Source of the DNA: a virus
DNA length: 35,260 bases
Virus record (IMG/VR): IMGVR_UViG_3300017971_000549
Span: 1 to 35,260 of that record
Direction: 5' to 3' (one strand)
Of the stretch, positions 6,654-14,290 are shown one piece after another. The notes beneath the pieces were generated by a model. It was not told the DNA's origin. It saw only the letters and a list, made by a program, of their open reading frames with translations, and ran no database searches. The translations under genes and the position numbers were made by a program. Each line of letters begins with the position of its first letter. Position 1 is the stretch's first letter.

Positions 6654-7999
6654 TGAAGGTGGTAATCGACAGGCTTGCTTGGGTAGCTAAGGCAGATCTG
6701 ACACCGACCAAGTTACAGGTTATCCGAGCCCAGTGTCTGGTACGGCCGCGCAAGGTCGGCGACTTTCCCGGAGACCCCCCCTCGCCTATCGAGTTGTGGA
6801 CGGAGACGGAGACGCACATCGGCGTGCCGCGGGAGTACTACCTGGCCAACCGTAGACCGAGCCACGAGATCGAATACAAGTACACAATGGGAACGGGGCT
6901 GCCGTCTCCTCTGGTATTCGAGGGCGAGCTGCGGGACGACCAGCAGGCGGCGCACGGGGACGTGGTCTTTGCTTTTTCGGAGCCCCACTGTACGGGCGGA
7001 ATTGTGCGCGCGGTGCCGGGGTGGGGAAAGACTGTGCTCTGCTGCGCAGTCATAGCTGCGGTGGACGTTCCGACGCTTGTGGTGGTTCACAAGGAGTTCT
7101 TGATGAATCAGTGGCGGGAGCGGATCGCGAAGTTCCTGCCAGAAGCCGAGGTCGGTTTGGTGCAGCAGGACACCTGCGACTTCGAGGGTAAGCATGTTGT
7201 CATGGCGATGGTGCACAGCCTGGCGCAGAAGGGCTATCCTGCCGCACTGTACCGTCGTTTCGGTTTGCTGATCACAGATGAGGTACACCGCATCGGAGCG
7301 GAGACGTGGAGTCCGGTGCCGGCCAAGTTCGCTTGTCGCTGGCGCTTGGGTGTGTCGGCTACACCGCACCGCAAGGACGGCGCGGACAACGTGTTCAAGT
7401 ACCACATCGGGAAGACCTTGCACTCGACTCGCGCGCAGCGTTTGAAGGTGAAGGTGAAGCGGGTGTGGACCGACTTCAAGCTGATCAAGAGCAACAGCTT
7501 TAACCCCAACCTGGCGCCGCGTTCACTACTCATCCAGTTCCTGACCGGGAGCCGTAAACGGAACACCAGGATCGCCGGACAGCTCGTCGCGGCTGCTGCT
7601 GCGGGTAGGAAGATCTTGGTTCTGAGTGAGCGCTTGAAGCACCTGGACGACATTCACCGATCGCTGATCACGCGCTGGAACAAGGAGCACAGCGGGGAGC
7701 CGGTGCCTTCCACGGGCTACTACGTGGGCGGTCGCTCGGAGGCCCAACTGAAGGAGGCTGCCGAGGCTCGGGTGATCTTCGCCACGAAACAGTACGCAAC
7801 GGAAGGGCTGGACATCCCAGCGCTGGATACTCTCCTGCTGGCGACTCCAATGGGCGACGTCGAGCAGGCAGTCGGGCGGATCCAAAGACCACACGACGGT
7901 AAGAAAGAACCGATCGTGATAGATATACGGGACGACTACGTGCGCCCGTTCAAAGCCGCCGGAGAAATGCGAGACAAGTTCTATCTCAGGGTCACTTGA
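6653..7999 (+). CDS. DEAD/DEAH-type DNA helicase, UvsW-like
   Basis: The 448-residue superfamily 2 helicase has a Q/RDDQ entry (LRDDQQAA, about 93-100), Walker A PGWGKT (122-127), a motif II DEVH (209-212), SATP (235-238) and a C-terminal helicase domain with EGLDIPALDTLLLATP and QAVGRIQR (motif VI). T4 UvsW and relatives unwind branched DNA and reverse stalled forks. An N-terminal region of about 90 residues is unassigned. The gene is coupled to the preceding small ORF, and its stop lies within the -35 box of the promoter that serves the next gene. Confidence 0.85.
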   Translation: MKVVIDRLAWVAKADLTPTKLQVIRAQCLVRPRKVGDFPGDPPSPIELWTETETHIGVPREYYLANRRPSHEIEYKYTMGTGLPSPLVFEGELRDDQQAAHGDVVFAFSEPHCTGGIVRAVPGWGKTVLCCAVIAAVDVPTLVVVHKEFLMNQWRERIAKFLPEAEVGLVQQDTCDFEGKHVVMAMVHSLAQKGYPAALYRRFGLLITDEVHRIGAETWSPVPAKFACRWRLGVSATPHRKDGADNVFKYHIGKTLHSTRAQRLKVKVKRVWTDFKLIKSNSFNPNLAPRSLLIQFLTGSRKRNTRIAGQLVAAAAAGRKILVLSERLKHLDDIHRSLITRWNKEHSGEPVPSTGYYVGGRSEAQLKEAAEARVIFATKQYATEGLDIPALDTLLLATPMGDVEQAVGRIQRPHDGKKEPIVIDIRDDYVRPFKAAGEMRDKFYLRVT

Positions 8000-8024
8000 C
8001 AATTCGGATTCTACCTGCTAAGTT
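7996..8024 (+). promoter_or_regulatory. Sigma70-like promoter, near-leaderless
   Basis: A perfect TTGACA (7996-8001), a 17-nt spacer and TAAGTT (8019-8024) are present. Only 9 nt separate the -10 box from ATG 8034, and no ribosome binding site lies between, so the mRNA would have a leader of about three nucleotides. Confidence 0.65.
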
Positions 8025-8033
8025 GTTGATATC

Positions 8034-8885
8034 ATGGGAAGTGGTGATAACGGAGGAAACGGCGATAGCGGGTTCAACTTCAAGGACTGGTACGCGGAGC
8101 ACGGCGACAAGCTGAATCAGAGTCGGCGCAAGAAGTACGAGAACGATCCGGAGTACCGAGAACGCGTGCTCAAGATGAACCGGGACTCTCGCGAGAGGCG
8201 CCGAAAGGAGCGCGAGGCGGAGAGGCGGAAGGAGCGCAAGTCCGTCAAGACCAAGCCTCTACCAACCCCATTCAAGACGGTAAGCGTGCGCCTCTCGGAC
8301 GGCGAGGACGGCTCACACGCCGAGCTATTCTCTATCGGCGCGCTGGCGCGGGCGTTGGGCTGCTCGGTCCAGGCTATTCGGATCTGGGAGAGAAAAGGCC
8401 AGCTGCCCCCGGCCGAGGTGCGTAACGCCAAAGGCGATCGTCTATACACGGCCCACGGTGTCGAGCTTCGTTGTCGTCTCATGAGGGAGCAGGGGCGTCT
8501 TTCGGCGGAGGACGAGAGCAAACCTTTCGAGTGGGATCAACCCAAACCTGTGGTGCGTCGGGTACGGCTCTCGGACGGCACGACGGAGGAGCTGGAGCTA
8601 TTCAAGATCGGCGTGCTTGCCGCGGCGATAGGACGTACGGTGCTGACGGTCGAGCAGATGGAGTCCCGCGGGGCTTTGCCCGAGACTCCTTTTCGCGCGT
8701 CGAGTACGCGGTATCGGTTGTACACGGGTGAGATGATCGAGGCAGCTGCCGTGGCGATGGATGCGCGAGGTGGGTCTATCAGAGGAGCGGAGCGGTGGCG
8801 TGAGTTCTACGATGAGGTGCACAACAAGTGGGCCGAGTCTGGGGTCCTTGGGGCTGCCTTAGTTGACGAGGGTAAGCGTGGCTAA
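8034..8885 (+). CDS. DNA-binding protein with two tandem MerR/excisionase-type domains
   Basis: The 283-residue protein starts with a very basic helical segment (about 28-75: DPEYRERVLKMNRDSRERRR and on). Two related modules follow, each opening with VRLSDG. The first spans about 85-153 (FSIGALARALGCSVQAIRIWERKGQLP) and the second about 176-246 (FKIGVLAAAIGRTVLTVEQMESRGALP). Each has the helix-turn-helix plus wing signature of MerR-like or excisionase-like domains. The pair looks like an internal duplication. A role as regulator or architectural factor for the recombination genes is inferred. The stop overlaps the RecA-like start. Confidence 0.7.
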   Translation: MGSGDNGGNGDSGFNFKDWYAEHGDKLNQSRRKKYENDPEYRERVLKMNRDSRERRRKEREAERRKERKSVKTKPLPTPFKTVSVRLSDGEDGSHAELFSIGALARALGCSVQAIRIWERKGQLPPAEVRNAKGDRLYTAHGVELRCRLMREQGRLSAEDESKPFEWDQPKPVVRRVRLSDGTTEELELFKIGVLAAAIGRTVLTVEQMESRGALPETPFRASSTRYRLYTGEMIEAAAVAMDARGGSIRGAERWREFYDEVHNKWAESGVLGAALVDEGKRG

Positions 8886-9999
8886 GAAGAAGGATGCGAA
8901 ACCGGGCGTAGAGCTGGAGTCGTCTTCGGCCAAACTCCTAGCGGGGGAGGCGGTGGCTCGAATTCGAAAGGAGCACGGCGCCAACATCTTCGGGCGAGCG
9001 AGCGACTTCGTGAAGCCGCGGCGCAGCATTCCTACTGGGATCTTCCGTCTCGACTACGCGTTGGGCGGCGGGTTTCCTGTGGGGCTTGTGAGCGTTCTCT
9101 GGGGGCACAAGTCGAGCGGCAAGACCACCACGTACTTGAAGGCCATCGCCAACGCTCAGCGGATGTGTGCGGTGTGTTGGGAGTTCACCGAAGCGTGCTC
9201 CTGCGGGAAGAGTTATCGGGATCCAGTGATAGCGTTCCTCGATGTCGAGGGCACGTTGGACTTGGCTTGGGCAAAGCGTCTCGGAGTGGACTTGGATCGG
9301 CTGCTACTCTCGACGCCGGAGTACGCCGAGCAGTCGCTGGACATCGCCGAGGCGGTGCTCCGCCGGGGCGTTGACGTGCTGGTGATGGACAGCCTGGCGT
9401 TTTTGACTCCGGCCAAGGAGATCATGCAGTCGACCATCGAGGACACGGTGGGGCTGCAGGCGCGTCAGATCGGAAAGGGGACGCGCAAGTTCGTGGCGGC
9501 TCTGAACACGGTCAAGAACGCTCGGGGCTTCGCTCCTACGCTCCTGTTCACCAACCAGGTGAGGATGAAGGTGGGCGTGATGTTTGGCAGCCCTGAGACG
9601 CAACCAGGCGGCTTGGCGACGGGCTTCGCGAGCGCGACGGAGACGCGGCTGCGTGCCGGCAAGTACGAGATGGACGAGGTGTTGGGCAAGCCGGTGGCGG
9701 CCGACTTCGGGTTTCGCGTGGACAAGAACAAGGCCAGCTTCGCTCGCATGGAGGGGGAGTTCCGGTTAGCTATGGCTGACACCGAGCACAGGCGAGTGGG
9801 CGACGCGGTCAACGAGGGCGACATGGTCGAGATGGCGCAGAAGGTCGGGCTGGTAGAGGGCTCTGGATCTTCATGGCGCGCGCTCGGCGAGAAGTACCGC
9901 GCGAAGTCTCTCATCGAGAAGGAGATTCTGACCAACCCGGAGTTCCATGACAAGCTGCATCGGGCGCTGACGGCCGTGCTACTGTCGGATCATGAGTAG
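8878..9999 (+). CDS. RecA/UvsX-like recombinase with a cysteine-rich insertion
   Basis: I start at GTG 8878 (MAKKKDAKPG), preceded by GAGGG, giving 373 residues. Walker A is GHKSSGKT (76-83). The Walker B strand is VDVLVMDSLAF. LLFTNQVRMKVGVMFGSPE corresponds to the RecA L2/motif 4 area. It should catalyse strand exchange on ssDNA coated by the phage SSBs. Four cysteines (C97, C100, C107, C109; CAVC and CSC) sit just after Walker A where E. coli RecA has none, forming a possible zinc knuckle. The gene overlaps both neighbours. Confidence 0.85.
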   Translation: MAKKKDAKPGVELESSSAKLLAGEAVARIRKEHGANIFGRASDFVKPRRSIPTGIFRLDYALGGGFPVGLVSVLWGHKSSGKTTTYLKAIANAQRMCAVCWEFTEACSCGKSYRDPVIAFLDVEGTLDLAWAKRLGVDLDRLLLSTPEYAEQSLDIAEAVLRRGVDVLVMDSLAFLTPAKEIMQSTIEDTVGLQARQIGKGTRKFVAALNTVKNARGFAPTLLFTNQVRMKVGVMFGSPETQPGGLATGFASATETRLRAGKYEMDEVLGKPVAADFGFRVDKNKASFARMEGEFRLAMADTEHRRVGDAVNEGDMVEMAQKVGLVEGSGSSWRALGEKYRAKSLIEKEILTNPEFHDKLHRALTAVLLSDHE

Positions 10000-10417
10000 C
10001 GTCAAGAAGCCGGAGCCTGCTTGGCTCGAGCCGGGTGGGGATCGAGGAGCGAGGAACAGGAGATCGAGAAAGAGCGAGGACAAGCTAGCGGGTAGGCTCG
10101 GCGGACGCCGGTTACCAGGGTCAGGAAACAAGCCATGGTCAAGGTTCGACAAGACGACGGCGAAGGGGGATGTAGGGATCAAGGGATTCCACCTCGAGCA
10201 CAAGGAAACAGAGGCTCTGTCGATCGGTCTGAAACTGGCGTGGCTGCACAAGGTGGCGGACGGAGCGCGCCGAGTGATGAAGGACCCGGGGCTGGTAGTA
10301 AAGTACGAGCGTCCGGTCGGGACCGAGGACGAGGAGTTCGTGGTGCTGCCCATCGAGGTCTTCGAGCGCTTGCTCAGGGAATGCGGACTGTTGTCCGATT
10401 CGCCTACTGGAAGCTAG
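9992..10417 (+). CDS. Putative PD-(D/E)XK / Hjc-like endonuclease
   Basis: The 141-residue basic protein opens with a region rich in Arg/Lys/Gly (ARNRRSRKSEDKLAGRLGGRRLPGSG). Its core is GDVGIKGFHLEHKETEALSI, where the D, then E-x-K (EHK), fit a PD-(D/E)XK active site. A following helix (LKLAWLHKVADGARRV) matches the layout of phage Holliday-junction-resolvase-like nucleases. Likely role: DNA branch processing in recombination. This is motif-based; a non-enzymatic DNA-binding protein is possible. The start overlaps the RecA-like stop by 8 nt. Confidence 0.6.
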   Translation: MSSVKKPEPAWLEPGGDRGARNRRSRKSEDKLAGRLGGRRLPGSGNKPWSRFDKTTAKGDVGIKGFHLEHKETEALSIGLKLAWLHKVADGARRVMKDPGLVVKYERPVGTEDEEFVVLPIEVFERLLRECGLLSDSPTGS

Positions 10418-10545
10418 GCGACATCAAGTCAGATCCTCTGCTGCGTGGGGCCATCGACGACGCTTGGTGGAAGGGCTACAGGCGGGGAGACCCGTACATG
10501 CGGGAGCGTGAGGAAGGGAAGCTACGCAAGGAGGATCTCTCCTGA
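10381..10545 (+). CDS. Hypothetical 54-residue protein
   Basis: The product (MRTVVRFAYWKLGDIKSDPL onward) contains WWKGYRRGDPYMREREEGK and overlaps the end of the nuclease gene by 37 nt. An in-frame upstream ATG at 10135 would give a longer but low-complexity extension that mirrors the nuclease frame, so I reject it. AGGGA lies immediately before the ATG, which is poor spacing. Its stop forms a TGATG overlap with the next small ORF. Function unknown. Confidence 0.45.
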   Translation: MRTVVRFAYWKLGDIKSDPLLRGAIDDAWWKGYRRGDPYMREREEGKLRKEDLS

Positions 10546-10649
10546 TGCCCCGTACTCGCTCCAGCTTCGATTCTAAGGCCGCTTCGAGCCCACCAACGAC
10601 TCCGAGGCCCTACCTCGGTACGCGCGCTTCTGGGGGCTTCTGTGGGTGA
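10545..10649 (+). CDS. Possible 34-residue peptide
   Basis: ATG 10545 overlaps the preceding TGA, and AAGGAGG lies about 11 nt upstream. The frame (MPRTRSSFDSKAASSPPTTP onward) ends at TGA 10647-10649, overlapping the GTG of the next gene by 8 nt. It is Pro/Ser/Thr-rich with no fold signature. The chain of overlaps argues it is translated, if only to couple its neighbours. Confidence 0.4.
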   Translation: MPRTRSSFDSKAASSPPTTPRPYLGTRASGGFCG

Positions 10650-11004
10650 GTCTACGGCCAGAGGTTTGGTCGCTCTCAGGACCGAGCTGCGGCTAGATCC
10701 GGATGCCAAGGTGCGGGTGGTATTCGAGGGGGAGCATCGGGTGCCGCTGTTTGAGTGCGACACCTGCGGGGAGCTACTGCGCTGGCTTTCGGACAAATCG
10801 TGGTACGAGTGTCCTACGTGCGAGTACGAGCTAACGGCGCCAGAGGCTGAGGACTTGTTAGGCTTGGGCGTGCGGCGGCTGCAGCTCGTTATCGAGGATG
10901 TTCGCCGTAAGCAGGGTCTCGAGCAGGAGGGGGAGCAAGAGGAGCGGGTAGGCTTATGGCGTCGCGTGGTAGGTTGGTTCTACCGGATCGTCCGTCGATC
11001 CTAA
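10642..11004 (+). CDS. Small zinc-ribbon protein
   Basis: The 120-residue product begins at GTG 10642 after a GGGGG run. Two CxxC pairs (FECDTCGELL and YECPTCEYEL) about 20 residues apart form a classical zinc ribbon in the middle. The C-terminus is acidic (EQEGEQEERV) followed by an aromatic/basic helix (LWRRVVGWFYRIVRRS). Nucleic acid or protein binding is likely; the partner is unknown. It overlaps the next gene, a Cas4-like nuclease, by 49 nt. Confidence 0.6.
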   Translation: MGESTARGLVALRTELRLDPDAKVRVVFEGEHRVPLFECDTCGELLRWLSDKSWYECPTCEYELTAPEAEDLLGLGVRRLQLVIEDVRRKQGLEQEGEQEERVGLWRRVVGWFYRIVRRS

Positions 11005-11807
11005 AGAAGATCACTAAGGGCTTCGTACGGGAAGGCATCGTCCAACCGTTTCACGACGGCTCTTTCGTCCGAGCGTCTTCACTTCCGACGATGTGTGCTC
11101 GGGAAGAGGTGCTCGCGTCTCGGCTGGAGATCGAGCGGGAGGACAAGGTCACGTCCGATGGCTGCCTAGCGATGGCGCAGGGGACGGGCATGCACTGGGT
11201 GATGCAGAACGAGGTGCTTCCTACGATAGGCGCCTACCTAGTAGGCCAGTGGCTGTGCAAGAGCTGCGGCAAGATCAGCGGAGACTCCACCGACCTCGAG
11301 AAGCGCATCCCGTGGTTTTCCGAGTGTCCGCAGTGCGGTTTTATCTCGGAGGATCCGCACGAGGGCGGGCCGGAATATGTCGAGGTAGAGCTGTGCTCTT
11401 CGGAGTATAGGTTTACTGGACATATGGATGGGTTCCTCCGCATTCCTGGTATCGAGGGCGACGGCGCTTTCGAGTTGAAGAGCATCTCGGCGCGCGGGGC
11501 GGAGGACGTGAAGGAGTGTCCGAACATGGGCCACGTGGCGCAGATGCAGGCGTATATGTGGCTGACTGGGTTGCAGTGGGGGCTGCTGCTCTACTGGAAC
11601 AAGGGCGTCTATCGGAGCCCCCTGATAGAGCATTATGTCGAGCGCGATGAGGATGCTGTTGCGGAGATCAAGAAGATGCTGGTAGGTATTTGGCGCGGTT
11701 TGGAGACTGGAGAGCTTCCAGATCGCATCTGCACGTCGTCTACGTGCAACCGTGCGGAGGTGTGTGAGCTGGTAGAACAGTGCTTTGAGGTCGAATCGAA
11801 GGTATAG
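10956..11807 (+). CDS. Cas4/RecB-like PD-(D/E)XK exonuclease with cysteine clusters
   Basis: The 283-residue protein has AMAQGTGMHWVMQNEVL near residues 68-85 (the helix carrying the conserved RecB-type motif). An acidic strand is followed by GAFELKSIS (the E-x-K of the PD-(D/E)XK core), and GHVAQMQAYMWLTG supplies the QxxxY motif. Cysteines occur near the N-terminus (MCAREEVL), in the middle (CKSCGK and CPQCGF) and at the C-terminus (CTSSTCNRAEVCELVEQC). The outer set resembles the four cysteines that hold an iron-sulfur cluster in Cas4/AddB-type nucleases. It probably resects DNA ends for the RecA-like recombinase. Confidence 0.75.
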   Translation: MASRGRLVLPDRPSILKKITKGFVREGIVQPFHDGSFVRASSLPTMCAREEVLASRLEIEREDKVTSDGCLAMAQGTGMHWVMQNEVLPTIGAYLVGQWLCKSCGKISGDSTDLEKRIPWFSECPQCGFISEDPHEGGPEYVEVELCSSEYRFTGHMDGFLRIPGIEGDGAFELKSISARGAEDVKECPNMGHVAQMQAYMWLTGLQWGLLLYWNKGVYRSPLIEHYVERDEDAVAEIKKMLVGIWRGLETGELPDRICTSSTCNRAEVCELVEQCFEVESKV

Positions 11808-11840
11808 TCAGGGCATCATCTGACAGACGAGGGAAGAGTT

Positions 11841-12263
11841 ATGACGGACGACAGCCCATACAGGCAGGGCGCGGATCAGAGCGAGCCGGGGCCGCGTTTG
11901 AAGCCTTTGCTGGTAGACACTCGCATGCTTCGACCGCTTCCGAAGACGTTGTTTCAGTCGCCTTGCAGCAACTGCGACAAGCGGCAGGCGATGTGGGAGA
12001 TGGGGCCGGAGAGATCTGACGAATGTGTGTTCGTCTGCTCGCTGTGCTTCCTCTACGAGTCCCGCTGGGGCGAGTCGCGACGGGAACAGATCGACATCCT
12101 CGTGGACGAGGTGCAAGTCGAGGCGGGGGAGAAGTTCCTACGTGCTACAGATGGAAAGCAGCTGCTGTCGTGTAAGGACGCGGATCGGATTCTGGGCTCT
12201 ATAGCGTTAACCTCGCGGATGTTTCGCTTAGAGGACAAGATGAAAGGCCTACAGGGGAAATGA
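11841..12263 (+). CDS. Hypothetical protein with zinc-ribbon motif
   Basis: The 140-residue product has CSNC at about residues 42-45 and CSLC at about 66-69, a plausible four-cysteine zinc site. An acidic helical C-terminal half follows (REQIDILVDEVQVEAGEKFLR). I do not recognise the family. It precedes the RuvC-like gene with an ATGA overlap and lies 33 nt after the Cas4-like gene. A GGTATAGT box at 11801-11808 could be a -10 element but lacks a good -35. Confidence 0.6.
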   Translation: MTDDSPYRQGADQSEPGPRLKPLLVDTRMLRPLPKTLFQSPCSNCDKRQAMWEMGPERSDECVFVCSLCFLYESRWGESRREQIDILVDEVQVEAGEKFLRATDGKQLLSCKDADRILGSIALTSRMFRLEDKMKGLQGK

Positions 12264-12811
12264 TCCGTGTGGCCGGCATAGATCCAGGCTTTGCTTCCAT
12301 CGGGTACGGCGTCTTGGAGCTGGGCGCCAAAGACATCGAGGCGCTGGGCTTCGGGGTTGTTCGGACCGAGAAGTCAGACAAGAAGCGAGGTGTGAGCGCT
12401 GCGGACGACAACCTGCGGCGCGCGCAGGAGATCTCTCGGATCTTGGTTCCGCTGGTAGATGGGGCGCAGGCGCTCTGCTTCGAGGCGCCTTCGCTACCGC
12501 GCAACGCGGCTACTAGCTTCAAGCTCGGCTTGTGTTATGGGATCATCGCCTGCCTGTCGGAGACGGCCGACGTTCCTATCGTGATGGTTACGCCGAAGGG
12601 TCTGAAGAAGGCTCTCTGCGGCAACGGTTCAGCCTCCAAAGAAGAAGTAGCTGAGGCAGTTACGCGGAGGCTTGGGAGGGACATCACCGACGAGCTTCTA
12701 GCCAAGAAAGTTCCTCGCAGCCAGCACGGTCACGTGTACGACGCTTTCGGCTCGATACTCGCTAACGAGCACGATCAGACGATTCGCGCTCTCCGGAGGA
12801 TTCAGCAATGA
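12260..12811 (+). CDS. ruvC: Holliday junction resolvase, RuvC-like
   Basis: The 183-residue protein shows the RNase H-fold resolvase pattern: an N-terminal GIDPG strand with catalytic D8, FEAP with E75, a lysine-rich VTPKGLKKAL segment, and a C-terminal HVYDAFGSI helix with D161. This matches the four-carboxylate layout and length of RuvC. It should resolve recombination intermediates and debranch replicated DNA before packaging. It overlaps the zinc-ribbon gene upstream and the SSB downstream by 4 nt each. Confidence 0.85.
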   Translation: MIRVAGIDPGFASIGYGVLELGAKDIEALGFGVVRTEKSDKKRGVSAADDNLRRAQEISRILVPLVDGAQALCFEAPSLPRNAATSFKLGLCYGIIACLSETADVPIVMVTPKGLKKALCGNGSASKEEVAEAVTRRLGRDITDELLAKKVPRSQHGHVYDAFGSILANEHDQTIRALRRIQQ

Positions 12812-13101
12812 ACGTGGTTGCGATATCCGGAAACGTATCCGCCAGGATTGAATTTTCCAGCACAGGAAAAGGATCTCCGGTGTGCACGTTCCAGATGGCC
12901 TCGGACAGACGGACGCGGGACACGACCATCACCGCTTGGGTGAAGGTCAACGCGTACGGAGAGGGGCTCGTTGGGGCTTGCCGTAGGAGGCTTACAAAGG
13001 GAACATACGTTGTGGTCGAGGGAGAACTGATGAATCGTGACGGGCGCCTCGGGGAGCTTCTCGAGGTGCGCGCTCGACGCATCGATTTTCCAGAAAGTTG
13101 A
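12808..13101 (+). CDS. ssb: Short OB-fold single-stranded DNA-binding protein
   Basis: The 97-residue product follows the bacterial SSB core: MNVVAISGNVSA, then SPVCTFQMASDRRTRDT, WVKVNAYGEGLVGACRRRLTKGTYVVVEGEL and a closing LLEVRARRIDF. That is one complete OB fold, with none of the flexible linker and acidic tip found in SSB (it ends PES). It is the second SSB-type gene in this window. It may act in recombination with RuvC and the RecA-like protein, while the zinc SSB serves replication; that division is inference. Confidence 0.8.
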   Translation: MNVVAISGNVSARIEFSSTGKGSPVCTFQMASDRRTRDTTITAWVKVNAYGEGLVGACRRRLTKGTYVVVEGELMNRDGRLGELLEVRARRIDFPES

Positions 13102-13112
13102 AGGAGTTGATT

Positions 13113-14069
13113 ATGGGCGCGACGGCATCTGTTGCTAGGATCGGTGTCGGTTCTAAGCAGTGGGCGGACAAGCTGCGGAAGCGCAGCAAGCATCTAGTTA
13201 CGCTGCTGGAGGCGGGCAACGTGGAGCTGGGCATTATCTTGTGGCAGCTGCACAACACGCCGGTCGATGGAGACACGAAGAAGGAGGCCAACTACACACG
13301 TTGGGGTTACTCGACTTTCGGCGAGTTCGTTGAAGTAGATCTAGGCATGCATCGCCGCAAGGCCGAGAGGCTGCGTAGGATCGGCTCGGTGCTGGAAGTA
13401 GAGCTGTCGGCTCTGGACGAGGCTCTGCGAGACCGGGCTAAGTCCATCGGCTGGTCCAAGCTGCGGGAGCTGATAAAGATCTTCGCCAACAAGCACGACC
13501 GCCACACGGTTCAGGAGTGGGTCAGCTTTGCCGAGCAGAACAACTACCGCGCGGTTGAGGCGGCGGTAGGGATGGCTCTGGACAAGATGGGCCTGGAAGA
13601 CGGGAAGGCCTCGGACGACGTAGTGGATGATCTTGTGGACGACAGCGTAGATCCTTGGGACGACTCAGAGGATGCGGACGGCGAGTCCGATGACGGCGAC
13701 GATGCCGAGTACGGTCGGGGGCGCTTGACTGTGAAGGACGCAGCCGACGCGCTGCCGCCTCCGGAGCGGATGAAGGTCTGGTCGTTCACGTGCCTGAACG
13801 AGCAGATCGACATGGTGTCTGCCGCACTTGACAGGGCCAAGGAGCTGTCCGGATCTGACAAGAAGTCGCACAACCTTAGCCTGGTCTGCATGGACTTCGT
13901 GGCCACCAACGACTTCGGGAAGCCGGACGACCCAAAGACGAAGCATGCCTATCTGGCGAAGCTCGAGCGACTGCTAGGCGTCAAGTTGATCGCGGTCGGC
14001 AAGGACGACAACAAGGTGTTCTACGGCTTCAAGGCGTTGAAGCAGCTAGCGGACAGGGAGGAAGAGTGA
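13113..14069 (+). CDS. Putative DNA-binding protein with acidic linker
   Basis: ATG 13113 is preceded by AAGGAG at 6 nt, so I prefer it to TTG 13098; the product has 318 residues. The N-terminal half is helical with a likely helix-turn-helix (STFGEFVEVDLGMHRRKAERLRRIG). Residues about 165-210 are a highly acidic Asp-rich linker, and the C-terminal domain (about 220-318) is alpha/beta (NLSLVCMDFVATN, LERLLGVKLIAV). No family is recognised with certainty. It precedes a ParB-like gene, so a regulatory or partition-like role is possible. Confidence 0.55.
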   Translation: MGATASVARIGVGSKQWADKLRKRSKHLVTLLEAGNVELGIILWQLHNTPVDGDTKKEANYTRWGYSTFGEFVEVDLGMHRRKAERLRRIGSVLEVELSALDEALRDRAKSIGWSKLRELIKIFANKHDRHTVQEWVSFAEQNNYRAVEAAVGMALDKMGLEDGKASDDVVDDLVDDSVDPWDDSEDADGESDDGDDAEYGRGRLTVKDAADALPPPERMKVWSFTCLNEQIDMVSAALDRAKELSGSDKKSHNLSLVCMDFVATNDFGKPDDPKTKHAYLAKLERLLGVKLIAVGKDDNKVFYGFKALKQLADREEE

Positions 14070-14290
14070 TGCTTCCAGTATCTCCCGAGGTGATGAAGAA
14101 CGAGCTGGAGACGGCGCGTGCGATCATGGTCAAGTGGCAGGAGAAGATGGACAATGTTCCGGGAGTTCACCTGCCGGCTAATCCGGAGGAGCTAGAGCGC
14201 TTTCTCCGGGAGCTGATCGGAGAGCTGCAGGTCGTCTCGGGCAAGTGCGATACACTGGCCGAGGCTCTCTCGTCGGCGGTGTTGGGATGA
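14069..14290 (+). CDS. Hypothetical coiled-coil protein
   Basis: ATG 14069 overlaps the preceding TGA (TGATG), with GGGAGGAAG upstream. The 73-residue product is almost entirely helical (VMKNELETARAIMVKWQEKMD and PEELERFLRELIGELQVVSG) and probably forms a coiled coil. Its stop overlaps the ParB-like start. Function unknown; an accessory to one of its neighbours is possible. Confidence 0.6.
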   Translation: MLPVSPEVMKNELETARAIMVKWQEKMDNVPGVHLPANPEELERFLRELIGELQVVSGKCDTLAEALSSAVLG

